Shown in pieces: positions 12,699 through 24,748 of a DNA stretch of 39,224 nt. The stretch's first letter is position 1, and every line of letters starts with the position of its first letter. The notes under the pieces are model-generated. The model saw only the letters and a list, made by a program, of their open reading frames with translations, did not search any database and was not told the DNA's origin. Origin of the DNA: Priapulus caudatus (lineage: Eukaryota > Priapulida > Priapulimorpha > Priapulimorphida > Priapulidae); the NCBI RefSeq assembly GCF_000485595.1, contig NW_014577644.1, positions 47,570 through 86,793 of the forward strand, written 5' to 3'. The translations under genes were made by a program, and so were the position numbers.

Positions 12699-13136
12699 AT
12701 ATGTTATCCACGATGTAAACTGATAGGTTGCGAGCTTGATTGCACGTCTACTGAGTGCAAGGCTACTGATATATATATATGTAGTTTATATGCCGTAACA
12801 CATGCTCGTTGTACATTCGGAACATTACTTTCTGGACATTACTATCAAACGAGAATAAACGTTATGCTGCATCTTGTATTTGTTATAGTATTTGTTATAC
12901 GGCTATGGAATTATACGTTTGTGAGTTATCTTCCTCACAGTCACTGCTACGTTTCTGCATGTCCATAGACTTCCTATAGGTGATACAACACAGTAGCCTT
13001 CCGCTAATTATTTCCCTTCGTCACTGTGAAAGGGCCGTTTTCTCCACTTCTTTTGGTAATATTTGGTAATAGAGTGTACTAAGCTGCATTGTGCACGTAC
13101 GATAGATGCCTCACAGACGTCTAAAACGCATGAAAG

Positions 13137-13427
13137 ATGAAATTTGTTTTGTTCAAAAATGCAATTCCACCAAATGAGGTAGCCATGGTGATCGGACCGT
13201 TTGTGTGTGATCCTACAACATTGTTGGAAATCATGCGGAGAATGTGTCGAGTATTTGGATTTAAATCTTACGCCATTCATCACGAAAATGGTGCATATTG
13301 TGTATATTTACTAAAACCTTTAAAGTATGTTTGCGTCAGGTTTATTCAGGCTTGCCGTCTATACATGACATCTACTGGTGAATTCCACGTAGTTAAGGTG
13401 TTGTACAACAGTATAGGGCGCCCATAA
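13137..13427 (+). CDS. Unassigned 96-aa open frame in copy B
   Basis: An open frame with ATG at 13137 and mixed amino-acid composition (for example IGPFVCDPTTLLEIMRRMC). It is not recognised as any family. A minus-strand frame overlaps it (13008-13283). The homologous stretch in copy A (about 7165-8260) is broken by indels and by the extra block at 7325-8155, so there is no sign that the frame is conserved. No splice sites, Kozak context or poly-A signal support it. Most likely it is a chance frame or a relic of a mobile element. Confidence 0.15.
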   Translation: MKFVLFKNAIPPNEVAMVIGPFVCDPTTLLEIMRRMCRVFGFKSYAIHHENGAYCVYLLKPLKYVCVRFIQACRLYMTSTGEFHVVKVLYNSIGRP

Positions 13428-13506
13428 GCAGCAGGCCTGAGTAAACAATAAACAGAAACTAATTAAAAATACTTAGAGAGTTTAGGCGCATACGTGGCAT
13501 ACGCTT

Positions 13507-13863
13507 TACCGTAAATAGTAAAAAAAAAAAAAAAATATTTCCACTTTTTCACAAAATATAAGTAATTTTGTTCACTTTTTAAGGTTAAATTGCTGCATTA
13601 TACTTCTTATTTTATTATATTGTTCAATGTGAACATACACTCGTGACTCATACATAGCCTATAGCACGCAATTAATGTTAGGAACACTAATATCATATCG
13701 TCCAGGTTTTTTGGATTTTTAACTAGTTGAGAAACAATCTTATTAGGTAAGAATTTGACGATACGTTTAGTCCTGTTAGTTCTTACTTTTAATGTAAAAA
13801 AATGGCAACAAAATTAAAAAAAAATTTTACCATAGAAAATTCGTGACGTGGTCAATTTAACGC
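13507..13863. repeat. Dispersed repeat of about 350 bp, copy 2
   Basis: It matches 34110-34445 at roughly 90 percent by eye. Shared stretches include CATACACTCGTGACTCATAC, TTTTTAACTAGTTGAGAAAC and CCATAGAAAATTCGT. It begins near ACCGTAAATA and ends near GTCAATTTAA. No terminal inverted repeats are evident and it has no long open frame. It is probably a non-autonomous mobile element or a fragment of one. Confidence 0.8.
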
Positions 13864-13989
13864 TAAATGTCAGATCGCAGATTCAAAGTCCAATCTTCAC
13901 TCGAAGCTGTTACCAGATTGTTTTCGAGAATTTCCAGCATGTAATCTGATCCCGTTTCAAACACAAAACGGCAGACCGGTCACCATGGT

Positions 13990-14145
13990 TATTCCACTCA
14001 CTCACTCACTCACTCCCACTCACTCACTCACTCCCACTCACTCACTCACTCACTAACTCACTCACTCACTCACTCACTCACTCACTCACTCCACTCACTC
14101 CCCTCACTCACTACACTCCCACTCAGATCACTCTCACTCATCTCA
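13990..14145. repeat. ACTC microsatellite
   Basis: Tandem ACTC units with occasional CCC interruptions, followed directly by GGCTGATTTAGTAAAA. The same junction recurs at 17521-17580. Confidence 0.95.
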
Positions 14146-15432
14146 CTGGCTGATTTAGTAAAATTGTGGCTACCTGTAGGATTATATAATCTCATTCGTA
14201 ATTTCAGCGACTAGAGGTATCCCTAAAGTAGGATGTCTATTACAGCACCATGCAATCAATAAAGCACGAAAGTACGAGTGTATGAAGGAAGCTTTATACG
14301 TGCCCGTCTGTAAGTCGATTAATAAGCGGCTATTGCCGTCTACTCTCGCTTACGAGATATACGTGGACCGAAAATACAGCCTATACGTTTTGACGCACTG
14401 CTAGTACGTTTATGTACGTATATTGTTTTTCATTTTAAATGGTACATGTGGAAACGATCGAATTACACTGGTGTTTTTTGAGAGTTACGATGCGTTCAGC
14501 ACCGTCCTGGGGGCAGAAAGTGTCTGTGTTGTGCTACGGATTTTGCGGCGATCGTGTTTCGTACGTTGTCGCAATCTTTTCGGATGCTAGATTTACGGAG
14601 ATCAGTGTTGGAGTGGGAGATGAGCATGCGCTTTGAACATAGTCTTGCCAGTCAGAGGCCCGCCTCACAGATCTTTCAGCTATGGATATAACAACGTCTG
14701 CTTGCCAGATTAGCGGGAGTAAGGACGAATCCACGTAATTATGGGATGTAAACCCAGCAAGATAAATATGAGGAAGTTTGCATACTGGACCAAGGCAGAG
14801 GATTCAACGGATCAGGTGGTACATTTTCTGATGAATATATGTGTGGGTTGAGAGGATATATAACACGTAAATGTGATTAAACACTGATCAGAGTAAGGAG
14901 TCGGGAAATTTGATCTTGTTTATAATCAGAATAAGAGCACTAATATCTACACAAAAGTGCGCCAAGACAAACACCCACAAGACAACACAATACACCAGCG
15001 ACAACACGTAAATCAGAATGAAGCTCACGCACGACAAATGCACAAACGCTCAACGGGAACAGCACGGAAACATAAACAACGCGCTACGAACGAAACACAC
15101 ACAACAATACCCCTGGAATAATAATACATAGATCTACGACCGCGAACAATCAACAAAATAATCGCTAATTAGACGCCTACATAGCAGACGAGACAGACAA
15201 GTAATAAATAGCGGAATGATAGCCAAGTAACGGAAATATTAATTTTAGTAACGACATAGTGACCTATGACGAGAGCTTCTCATAGAAATGGCCCATCGAA
15301 TGTATAAACAGACAGCACGATCGACGAACAAGGTAATTTCACTGCCTGTGTGAGCAGGGGGGCAGCTGGGGCTAACATAATTAACAACAAGCACAGACAT
15401 AACTAATATGAACATGATCAATATATACGCTA
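14146..15432. other. Unique part of copy B, no gene seen
   Basis: Aligns with 17568-18600 of copy C and 9040-10150 of copy A. Short open frames (such as 14439-14636) occur but are not kept between the copies. The segment 14760-15400 is rich in small insertions relative to copy C. Confidence 0.6.
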
Positions 15433-15914
15433 NNNNNNNNNNNNNNNNNNNNNNNNNNNNNNNNNNNNNNNNNNNNNNNNNNNNNNNNNNNNNNNNNNNN
15501 NNNNNNNNNNNNNNNNNNNNNNNNNNNNNNNNNNNNNNNNNNNNNNNNNNNNNNNNNNNNNNNNNNNNNNNNNNNNNNNNNNNNNNNNNNNNNNNNNNNN
15601 NNNNNNNNNNNNNNNNNNNNNNNNNNNNNNNNNNNNNNNNNNNNNNNNNNNNNNNNNNNNNNNNNNNNNNNNNNNNNNNNNNNNNNNNNNNNNNNNNNNN
15701 NNNNNNNNNNNNNNNNNNNNNNNNNNNNNNNNNNNNNNNNNNNNNNNNNNNNNNNNNNNNNNNNNNNNNNNNNNNNNNNNNNNNNNNNNNNNNNNNNNNN
15801 NNNNNNNNNNNNNNNNNNNNNNNNNNNNNNNNNNNNNNNNNNNNNNNNNNNNNNNNNNNNNNNNNNNNNNNNNNNNNNNNNNNNNNNNNNNNNNNNNNNN
15901 NNNNNNNNNNNNNN
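15433..15914. other. Assembly gap of 482 N
   Basis: All bases are N. By alignment with copy C the gap should hold the equivalent of about 18600-19030, that is the stretch before the GA-rich tract plus most of that tract. Open frames running through it are meaningless. Confidence 1.
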
Positions 15915-15951
<37 letters not shown>

Positions 15952-15956
15952 AAGAG
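15915..15956. repeat. GA tract after the gap
   Basis: A short pure AG run and AAAGAAAGAG, the right end of the tract seen whole at 18757-19060. Confidence 0.9.
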
Positions 15957-16071
15957 ATAGGGACGGGTGTACGTGGCTGTCGTTACATCGTAGCATTACG
16001 TGCGCAGAGGTTACATCCGTGTGTGGGTGTGGGGGGAGTAGGGTAGAGCGCTCGCTAGTAACACGTCATGT

Positions 16072-16137
16072 ATCACACTCACTCACTCACTCACTCACTC
16101 ACTCACTCACTCACTCGATCGCTCACTCCCTCTCTCA

Positions 16138-16169
<32 letters not shown>

Positions 16170-16405
16170 CTCACTCACTCACTCACTCACTCACTCACTC
16201 ACTCACTCACTCACTCACTCACGCACTCACTCACTCACTCACGCACTCACGCACTCACGTACTCACGCATTCGCTCGCTCACTCACTTACTCACTCACTC
16301 ACTCACTCACTCACTCACTCACTCACTCACTCACTCACTCACTCACTCACTCACTCACTCACTCACTCACTCACTCACTCACTCACACTCACTCTCACTC
16401 ACTGG
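16072..16405. repeat. ACTC array with ACGC sub-block
   Basis: About 330 bp of tandem ACTC with a run of ACGC at 16135-16170. It is nearly pure here; the homologous array in copy C (19180-19580) is interrupted throughout. The His/Ser/Leu/Thr open frames over it are repeat readings. Confidence 0.95.
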
Positions 16406-17177
16406 ATGATGTAGCAAGAATTGTGCACGAACACGTCATATGTTCTAGTGCCTTACCGGAAAACTAGTGCAGCCAGTTTTTAAGATTATGCAAATATTGA
16501 CTGGTTGGGAGGGAAACAGAGTGTTTGGGACTGTCAAAATAAATGCTGCCCAAGACAAGACGTCGATGGTAGCGTTGAGTTTCTAGGTCCACGAAACTCC
16601 ACCGATTATCAATAGATTACAAACACATTCTATATACTAGAGCTAGACTATAGAAATGCTAAATTAGCGTATGCTGCTATTATAGGAGCTGGTCCTGACA
16701 CTTTGAACACTTGTGTAACTTTTATTGTAAAAACAAGGCGATGATCTCAAATGCAAATGGCGTTCTGCACGTGGGAACGTTATGCACGTATAATATATGG
16801 AATGCTTGGTACGAGTTTTTGTGGCGAGGCCAGGGGAGTTGCACCTATTATACACGTAGTTGGCAATCGATCGAGTATTATTATGGTAGGCCCTATCGGA
16901 TAACATATTGATTTGGCAAACACTGGCGGAAAGAAAAGCTACTTTCCTATAACACAGCCTATAGCTGCTGATCGACTGATCTCTAATGGCCAGTTACGGC
17001 CTCGGCTGTTGCTGCTACAGGTAATATGCTATAGGTAATGCGCCTGCAGACTTAAAACACGACGCCTGCCGTGTGAAACAAAAACGAAATGAGTGTAAAA
17101 TGAGTATTTAGCTGTGCGTAATATAACTGTGCGCAAGAAATACAAGTAGTTAATGTAAAGCTTCGCGCGCTAATCTT
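16406..17177. other. Unique part of copy B, no gene seen
   Basis: Aligns with 19580-20400 of copy C over its whole length with frequent single-base indels, and in part with 10930-11250 of copy A. The indels fall without regard to a codon period, so none of the short open frames is conserved between copies. Confidence 0.7.
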
Positions 17178-17179
17178 CG

Positions 17180-17215
<36 letters not shown>

Positions 17216-17360
17216 CCTCTCTCTCTCTCCCTCTCTCTCTCTCTCTCACGCGCGCGTGTGTGTCTGTGTCTGTCTGTCTCTACGTATGTCTGTCTATCTG
17301 TCTATCTGTATGTACGTTTGCCTGTCTGTCTGTCTATCTGTCTGCCTGTCTGTCTGTTAA
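17178..17360. repeat. CT tract followed by TCTG/TCTA tract
   Basis: A CT run at 17178-17248, a short GCGCGTGTGT link, then TCTG/TCTA tetranucleotides to about 17360. The same order is seen at 20405-20590. Confidence 0.95.
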
Positions 17361-18236
17361 GAGAAAATTTCCAATGTGCATGCAACGTACATTCTTCGAC
17401 GAACGAAAATTGGGTTCATATGGATAATTACGATAACATAACCGCCGGAGGCGAGTTTCCGGAAACACGCACCTAAATTTAGACATGAGCAAATTAAGCA
17501 TATAATATCAGGATAATATACACTCACTCACTCACTCCCACTCAATCACTCTCACTCACTCACTGGCTGATTTAGTAAAAATTGTGCTACCTGTAGATTA
17601 TATAACTTCATCGTAATTTCAGCGACTAAAGAGGTCCCCTAAAGTGATGTCTATTCAGCACCATGCAATCAATAAAGACGAAAGTCAACGAGTGTATGAA
17701 GGGAAGCTTTATACGTGCACGTAATCGTTAATAGCGGCTATTGCCTCACTCTCCCTTACGGATATCGTGCCGAACATACAGCTATAACGTTATTGACGCA
17801 CTGCTAGTACGTTTATGTACGTATATTGCTTTTCCTTAAATGGTAGTGAACGATCGAATTACATCTGTTTCTCTTGGAGTTCGTGGTTCGACCGTCCCTC
17901 GGGCAGAAAGTGTCTGTTGCTACGGATTTGCTGCGATCTGTGTTTCGTCACGTTGTCGAAATCTCGATGCTAGATTTACGGAATCAGTGTGGAGTGGGAT
18001 GAGATGCTGACATATCCTTGCAGTCAGCCGCATCACAGTCTTTTCAGCTATGGATATAACAACGTCTGCTTGCCATTTACGGAGTGGCGATCCCGTATTT
18101 GGGATGTAATCCCCAGCTAATATGAGAGTTGCTATGGCAACGGTCAAATATATTTTGTGTTAAACTTGGTTTAAACTTGTGTTATTCAGGTAAACTCGGC
18201 ATTGTCTGTTTTATCGTAGCATTATCTACACAAGTG

Positions 18237-18345
18237 CGCAGACACACCCGCACATACACGCGCATACACGTTCACATGCACGCACGCATGCACACGCACG
18301 CACGCACGCAAACATACACGCGCTCGCACAAACACACACATACCT
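18237..18345. repeat. CA/ACGC-rich tract
   Basis: Mixed ACAC, ACGC and CATGCACG repeats, open in several frames with a His/Thr/Arg composition typical of repeat readings. Confidence 0.85.
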
Positions 18346-18756
18346 GGATACTACATCATGATCATGCGCGAAACTCAAGATATCGCTATTAGGCTACTAG
18401 GACGGCAGACAGTAATATAGCGGATGATAGCCAGTAACGGGATATTATTTTGTACGACTGTGACCTTGCGAGGTATCACTGATGCATGATTATAACGCGC
18501 ACGTCGGACAGGAAACCTTTTAGCAAGGCCTGCTAACATAATTACAAAGCAGTATAATATCATGTCATTTACGCTCATGCCACGATACATAAGCGCGCCA
18601 CTTACAAACGCACAAAACCAACCCCGAGCTACGTCGCATGCACGATGCGCAAAAAAAACGGAGAATTCAAGCGCCGATTTTCAACATCCTGTGCTTTTCG
18701 AAGCCTTACGTATATATAATGTCTCTCAAAGATCTTAGATAACGTCTATATATATA

Positions 18757-18793
18757 GTGAGAGAGAGAGAGAGAACGAGAGAGAGTGAGAGAG

Positions 18794-18836
<43 letters not shown>

Positions 18837-18848
18837 CAGAGAGAGAGC

Positions 18849-18879
<31 letters not shown>

Positions 18880-19006
18880 GGGGAGGGGGAGGCAAAGATA
18901 GAGAGAGGGAGAGAGAGGTCGCGCACACACGCACACACACACGCACGCACGCACGCACGCACACACGCACGCACGCACACACACACATAGAGAGAGAAAG
19001 AGAGAG

Positions 19007-19047
<41 letters not shown>

Positions 19048-19060
19048 AAGAAAGAGAGAG
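18757..19060. repeat. GA-rich tract with internal CA/ACGC block
   Basis: GA dinucleotides at 18757-18920 and 18988-19055 flank an ACAC/ACGC block at 18922-18987. It yields overlapping low-complexity frames on both strands, none of them genes. Confidence 0.95.
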
Positions 19061-19179
19061 ATAGGGACGGGTGTACGTGGCTGTCGTTACATCGTAGCAT
19101 TACGTGCGCAGAGGTTACATCCGTGTGTGGGTGTGGGGGGAGTAGGGTAGAGCGCTCGCTAGTAACACGTCATGTATCA

Positions 19180-19580
19180 CACTCACTCACTCACTCACTC
19201 ACTCACTCACTCGGCCGCGTCATCAACTGTCACGTCGATCGCTCACCCTGCTCTCCGGGCACGGCAGACGCAGGCACGCGACGCACGACACGCACGCATG
19301 ACTCAACTCGTCACATCACTCACTCACTCACTGCACTCAGCTCACATCGACTCACGCATCTCACTCACTCACTCACTCACTATGCCTCACAGTCACGCAC
19401 TCTACGCACTCACTGCTCATTCACGGAATCGCAGTCACTCACTTACTCAACCACCGGATGCAACTCACATCACATCACTCACGTCACTTCAGCTCACTCA
19501 ACGTCACCTCACTACACTCACTTCTCACTCACGTCACGATCACTCACGTCACTCACTCACACTCACTCTCACTCACTGAT
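19180..19580. repeat. Interrupted ACTC array of copy C
   Basis: Homologous in position and flanks to 16072-16405 but full of insertions such as GTCA, GCTCA and CGTCACG. A 217-aa open frame starting at 19123 runs across it and is a repeat reading. Confidence 0.85.
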
Positions 19581-20404
19581 GAATGTATGCAAAGAATTGT
19601 GCACGAACACTCATATATGTTCTAGTGCCTTACCTGGAAAACTAGATGGCGAGCCAGTTTTTCCCAAGATTACGTGCAGAATATGTGACTGGTTGGGAGG
19701 GAAATCAGAGTGTATGGGACTGTCAAAATCAATGCTGCCCAAGACAAGATCGTCGATTGGTAGCGTTGAGTTCTAGGTCCACCGAGCGAAACTCCCACGC
19801 GATTATCATAGATTACAAACACCATTCTATATACTAGAGCTAGAACTATAGAAATGCTAAATTAGCGTATGGCTGCTATTATAGAGGCTGTCCTGACACT
19901 TTGGAACACTTGTGTACTTTTAATTGGTAAAAACAGAGGCGATGATCGCAAATCAAATGGCGTTCTGCATCGTGGAACGTTATGGCACGTATAGATATAT
20001 GGATATGCTTGGTAAGCCGAGTTTTTTGTGGCGAGGCCAGGGAAGTTGCACCTATTATGACACGTAGTTGCAATCGATCGAGTATTATTAATGGTAGACC
20101 GCTATCCGGTATAACATATTGATTTGGCCAAACACTGGCGAAAGAAAAGCTACTTTTCCTATAACACAGGCGTATAGGCGTGATCGACTGATCTCTCAAT
20201 TGCCCCGTTAACTGGCGCTCGGCTGTTGGTGCGCTACAGGTAATATGGCCTATAGTAATGCGCCTGCAGACTTAAAACACGGACGCACTGGCCGTGTGAA
20301 ACAAAGACAAAAATGAGCGTAAAATGAGTATTTAGCTGTGGGCGTAATAGAACTGTGCGCAAGAAATAACGAAGTAGTTAATGTAATAGCTTTCGCGGCG
20401 CTAA

Positions 20405-20590
20405 TCTCGTCTTCTCTCTCTCGGTCTTGGTCTCTCTCTCTCTTGCGGTCTCTCTCTCTCTCTCACGCGCGGCAGAGTGTGTGTCTGTGTCTGTGTCTGT
20501 CTGCTACGTATGGTCTGTCTATCTGTCTATCTGTAGTAACGTTTGCACTGTCTGTCTGTCTATCTGTCTGGCCTGTCCTGTCTGTTTAAG
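20405..20590. repeat. CT tract followed by TCTG tract, copy C
   Basis: Same order as 17178-17360 but with interspersed extra G bases. Confidence 0.9.
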
Positions 20591-20744
20591 GAGAAAATTT
20601 TCCAATGTTGCATGCAACGTACATTCTTTCGACGATACGAAAATTGGGTTCATATTGGATAATTACGATAACATAACCGCCGAGGCTTTTAGTTTCGGAA
20701 ACACGCACCTAAAGTTTAGATCATGAGCAATTAAGCCATATAAT

Positions 20745-20750
20745 ATCAGG

Positions 20751-20784
<34 letters not shown>
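20745..20784. repeat. TA microsatellite at the end of copy C
   Basis: A run of TA directly after ATAATATCAGGA, which looks like one half of a micro-palindrome tip. Sequence beyond 20785 is no longer shared with the other copies. Confidence 0.85.
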
Positions 20785-20786
<2 letters not shown>

Positions 20787-21812
20787 CGCCTCGCGTTCGT
20801 AGAGCATCTCTAGAAGATAGAATATGTCTTGACATTACACGTACGATCCGCAGCTATTGTATATGTATATTACACGTATATGTACGTGATCGCGTTATGT
20901 CATGGTACCGTATAATAGTTAGTAGTTAACTATAATATATATAGTAAATATATATAGTAAAACTATAATATATAGTAAACTATATAGTAAACTTAATATA
21001 TAGTAGTTAACAATCAGCCGTACACACGAACTGGAAGTAAATAGCACTGTTCACAACCGATTATAGTCGTACATAATGTCAAGTAGTGAGAATTACATTT
21101 GCCGAGTACTAGTAATACCAGTATAGATAATACCAAGCATCTTGTCCGAGCCGAAAATATCGGCTACTCACTCCGTTATGACAAAACACTGCTCTTGCCG
21201 AAGCCAAGGCGGTTATAAATAGGCCCTACCTATATTCTCAGGCGTAATCTTCCACATAATACACACATCCTGGTCTATTTATAAATCTGCTGATAGTGTC
21301 CTGGTTGCAATTAGCAATCCGAATAATCGGATTTAGCGTATTGTTGCATGCAACTCAGTACAATTACACGAACTGAGATGTATAACACGCACATCTTCAC
21401 ACAAACAGTGCCGAGTGGAGTAACAGGATGAGCATGAAAAGAGGTCGCCTCTCAGTTTTACACCTTTCCATTGACATTATTATTATTAAGAGTAAGTCTT
21501 GCTCTTGCCACACAATCGCTCATATTTCATTTCTTCTACTGCCTTCTAGTTTTCTTCCTCCCTCTACTCTCCCAAATCTCTGTTACGCTCTCCCACCTAC
21601 TCCTTTTCTTTTCCCTTCCTCTACCTCCTTCGTGTTACGTGTATTTCGTCACGTGCATATGCGAATAACTTGTGAATAGCCGTTTGTGTTTATTAAAATA
21701 GGCTTAATAAATTACAGTTAGTCTCCAGAACATGGAAGAAATTCCTTGTATCATTTTCTCCTGATTTTACACCTAACAAAACTATTATTGCTAAATATAT
21801 ATTATATTAGTA

Positions 21813-21862
<50 letters not shown>

Positions 21863-22255
21863 TAAAGAATTAGTATAACACCATGGTGTCGACAAGCAGT
21901 CAAGCACATCGTCGATTTATATACAGATTTTAATAAATTTGACTCGAGGATTCAAATACGGTTCCATTTGCTAGAGTTATAGTTGTAAGTTAGTTAGTTA
22001 TAGAGAACATAGCAAGGCGGCAGAAGCACTGCAAAGCGATAATCACACTTATAGCAGACAGCTGCTTCCACATATCTGATATCGATTCAGTATTCACCGC
22101 ACGGCTGTGAAGCCCTGCTGTCGAAGGTTGCGTGATGCGAAATTGTCGCCAAGCTTAATCACGAACGAGTGAACTACTAGCGCGTTTTATCGTTCGACAC
22201 GCAGCAGGCAATTCAATCGCCACATTCGGCCTGAATCTCATAAACCGAAAAGTCG
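20785..22255. other. AT-rich intergenic DNA, no gene seen
   Basis: It contains a TATA/TAGT-rich, partly self-complementary stretch at 20920-21012 (TAGTTAACTATAATATA near its left end, TATATAGTAGTTAAC at its right end) and a TAA microsatellite at 21813-21860. Short frames around 21428-21679 have no recognisable features. Confidence 0.6.
21813..21860. repeat. TAA trinucleotide microsatellite
   Basis: About fifteen tandem TAA units preceded by a TA run. Confidence 0.97.
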
Positions 22256-22279
22256 CCACCCCCGTAGGAAGACGAATTG

Positions 22280-22800
22280 CTAGACTGCACGGCTGCTTCA
22301 CCTGGCTGCCTGGTGCCCTGCTTACTGACCTGCTGCTGCTTGCGGCACTGCCTGCTGGCTGCTGCTGCTGCCCTAAGCTGCTCGCTCCGCAGGCCTGCTC
22401 GCCGCATGGCGGCTGCTGCCTCGCTACTGCTGCTGCGCTGCGGCTGCTGCCTGCTGACTGCGAGCTGCTGCTAGTTACTGCCTGCCTGCTGCTAGCTGCT
22501 GCGGCTGCGGTGCCGGGGGGGGCTTTGGGCACTTTGCTTGGCGCGGCGCCTTGGCTGCTGCCTGCGGCTTGCGTGCTGCGGCTGCTACTTGCTGCCTGCT
22601 GCTGCGGCTGCTGCGCGGCTGCTCTCGCGCGCGGCTGCCCCTGCTGCCTGCTGTTACTGCCTGCTGCCTGCTGCGGCGTGGCTGCTGCGGTGCTCTGGTT
22701 ACCTGCCTGTGCTGTGCTGCTGCGGCTGCTGCCGGCCAGAGCTGCCATGCTGCTAAGCTGCCTGCCTGCTACATGCGCCTCACTAGCTGCCTGCTTTTTT
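22280..22800. repeat. CTG/CCTG-rich tract
   Basis: Dense CTG, GCTGC and TGCCTGC units, GC-rich in an otherwise AT-rich region. The 197-aa minus-strand frame across it reads Gln/Ala/Ser and mirrors the repeat; it has no domain and no equivalent intact frame in the sister tract at 24000-24345. Confidence 0.9.
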
Positions 22801-23274
22801 TTCCATTCTCTTCCTGAAGTCCGGTGCTGCCCTCGCTATTCTGCATGCCAACTGATTGTCAGTTGTTGCCTGCACCGCCTGCTCAGCTGATAGCATGATG
22901 CTGATAAGCATGGAACTTCCTTCAAATCCAGAGACAAGCCACCACTGTCGTCTCTACCGCTCAACGGGCGGCGCGACCCATTGCGGCACGTCGATCAATC
23001 GAGCCCGTCACTGTACGGCAAATCACAGACGCGAATAGCTCTCGGAATGACGCGGCACAGGTGGTCCCCCGCTCCGCCCCCCGCGCGTCAACACTGCGGT
23101 GATCAAGTCACGACAGTCAGTCCCGACTGCAGCAGCACCTAACCTCGGCTTCACTGTCATCAGTAGGGAAACTGTAGCCCAGCAGGCCGTCATCATCTTG
23201 AACACAACACATTTTTTCTTGTTCGCGAACGTGTACGAGTAGCAGATATGACCGGACCACACACAACATAAGCG

Positions 23275-23530
23275 TTAATAGTAATACTACTAATATACTA
23301 TCAATAGTATACTATAGTATACCATATATATCATAAGTATATTTATAATATACCTTATACTATAGATAAATATCTCCTATACTATATACTTCATATATAT
23401 ATATATTATATCCGCGACGTGGAAGATAATAGAGATTTATATTGCTTCACTCTGATGATCATCATTATATATATCATATATATGATACTACTAGTATATA
23501 CTATATAATCTGTAGTTCTGTAGATTAACA
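23275..23530. other. AT-rich, partly palindromic stretch
   Basis: TATA-rich sequence with ATGATCATCAT and ATATATCATATATATGAT self-complementary segments. The portion around 23425-23465 corresponds by position to the palindrome at 24749-24794, but its arms are degraded. Confidence 0.5.
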
Positions 23531-23999
23531 CTTAATTTACTCTTATCTACGCTTCTGCAACTTAATGCATCGAGCACTCTACGACGCAGCTATAGACATC
23601 AAGCATCCCACACGTATACAATATATACTATAATATATCATATATATCAATAAGGTAACCTAATATAAGGGCCATATTAATGAAGAAACATAAATGTAAC
23701 AAGATAGGAAATAGAGCGCTGATTAAGAATAGTTATTTAACACCATTTTTCTATCCGCTACACTCTCTGTTCTTATCTACATGGCGTGTATTACGCGTGT
23801 GTGATTTTACTTCTACCTATATAGATACTCATGTAATACCTACTCAATATAACAGCGGCTATATGGTTGGAAATTGTGAAGGCCACTGGTAAGCACCAGA
23901 AAACAACACTCCTAAGTATTAGCATTAGATCACATTAGCGTTACACGTGACGGTGCCGGATTGTGGACTCGAAGAATTTCGAGAATTGCCTGCCTGCTT

Positions 24000-24345
24000 A
24001 CATGCTGCTGCTGCTGCGGCTGCCCTGCTGACCGCTGCCTTACTTCGCTGCTGCTGACTGCCTGCTGACGGCTGCTGCGCGGCTGCCTGCACTAGCCGTC
24101 GCTTGCTGCTGCTGGCTGTTTTTTACTGCTCCTGCTGCTGGCCTGCGCTGCTGCGTTACGCTGCCCTGCTGCTTGCTGCTGCACGGCTGCTGCTGCTGCT
24201 GCTGCGGCTGCCAGCTGCGGCTGCTGCTGCGGCGGCTGCCTGCTGCTGCTGCTGCTGCTTTACTGCTGGCCTACTGCCTGCTGCTCCTGAGTGGTGCTGC
24301 TGCCTATTGCTGCCCACTGTTGGGTTGTTGCTTGCTGCCGCTGGC
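24000..24345. repeat. CTG/CCTG-rich tract, right copy
   Basis: Dense CTG and GCTGC units with runs of up to about six CTG. Open frames over it read poly-Leu, poly-Ala or poly-Cys and are not genes. Confidence 0.9.
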
Positions 24346-24748
24346 TGCTTGGATGATGATGCTGATGACGAGCCAGCCTTGGCTTCAATCAGACAAGCAC
24401 CTGTCGTTTAACGCTAAGCGCGCGACATGCGGACGTCGTATGGCAGCGCCTGCACTGTACGGGCAAGCCACAGGACGCCGATGCCGTGGGATGACGCGGA
24501 CAGGGTGTCCGCCGCGGGTATCATACGACAGTCAGTCCGTCCCATGAGCAGCCTAACCTAGGCTCCTGTATCAGTAAGGAAATGCTCATCCAAGCATGCT
24601 TACCGTCTCATCTTGAACACAACATTGGTAACGACACCCGTGTTAGCGAGTAGGAGTATGCGGCACACACACAGTAGGTATATATATATATATATATTAT
24701 ATATAGCGCTTATATATATAGGTATATATCACCTATATATATATTAAT

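Larger units (their letters stand above)
11256..17516. repeat. Copy B of the large repeat unit
   Basis: The cleanest and most complete version of the unit. It contains the 32-bp minisatellite, a micro-palindrome, the dispersed 350-bp repeat, two ACTC arrays, an N gap at the position of the GA tract, and CT and TCTG tracts at its right end. The end sequence around 17500-17516 (ATAATATCAGGATAATATA) recurs at 20741-20757 at the end of copy C. Confidence 0.8.
17518..20757. repeat. Copy C, tandem repeat of the right part of copy B
   Basis: It starts in an ACTC stretch and GGCTGATTTAGTAAAA (compare 14130-14165) and ends with ATAATATCAGGATAATATA (compare 17500-17516). It lacks the 32-bp minisatellite, the palindrome and the 350-bp repeat that open copies A and B. 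It supplies the sequence missing in the B gap. Confidence 0.85.
22260..23970. repeat. Second tandem duplication, left copy
   Basis: It opens with a CTG-rich tract (22280-22800). Sequence at 22980-23270 matches 24430-24680 (shared GACAGTCAGTC and CATCTTGAACACAACA). The AT-rich 23280-23520 and unique 23560-23960 match 24900-25285 (shared CTTAATGCATCG, GCACTCTACGAC). Small indels separate the copies throughout. Confidence 0.75.

Noticed and set aside
15408-16414. Open frames of 131-212 aa around the N gap and ACTC array
   Set aside because: Two run through N bases; the others are His/Ser/Leu/Thr readings of ACTC units.
19123-19776. 217-aa open frame in copy C
   Set aside because: Most of it reads the interrupted ACTC array, and the matching frame in copy B is different.
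22155-22890. 197-aa Gln/Ala/Ser-rich minus frame and Cys/Leu/Ala-rich plus frames
   Set aside because: They follow the CTG/GCTGC repeat in every frame, and the sister tract at 24000-24345 keeps no equivalent frame.
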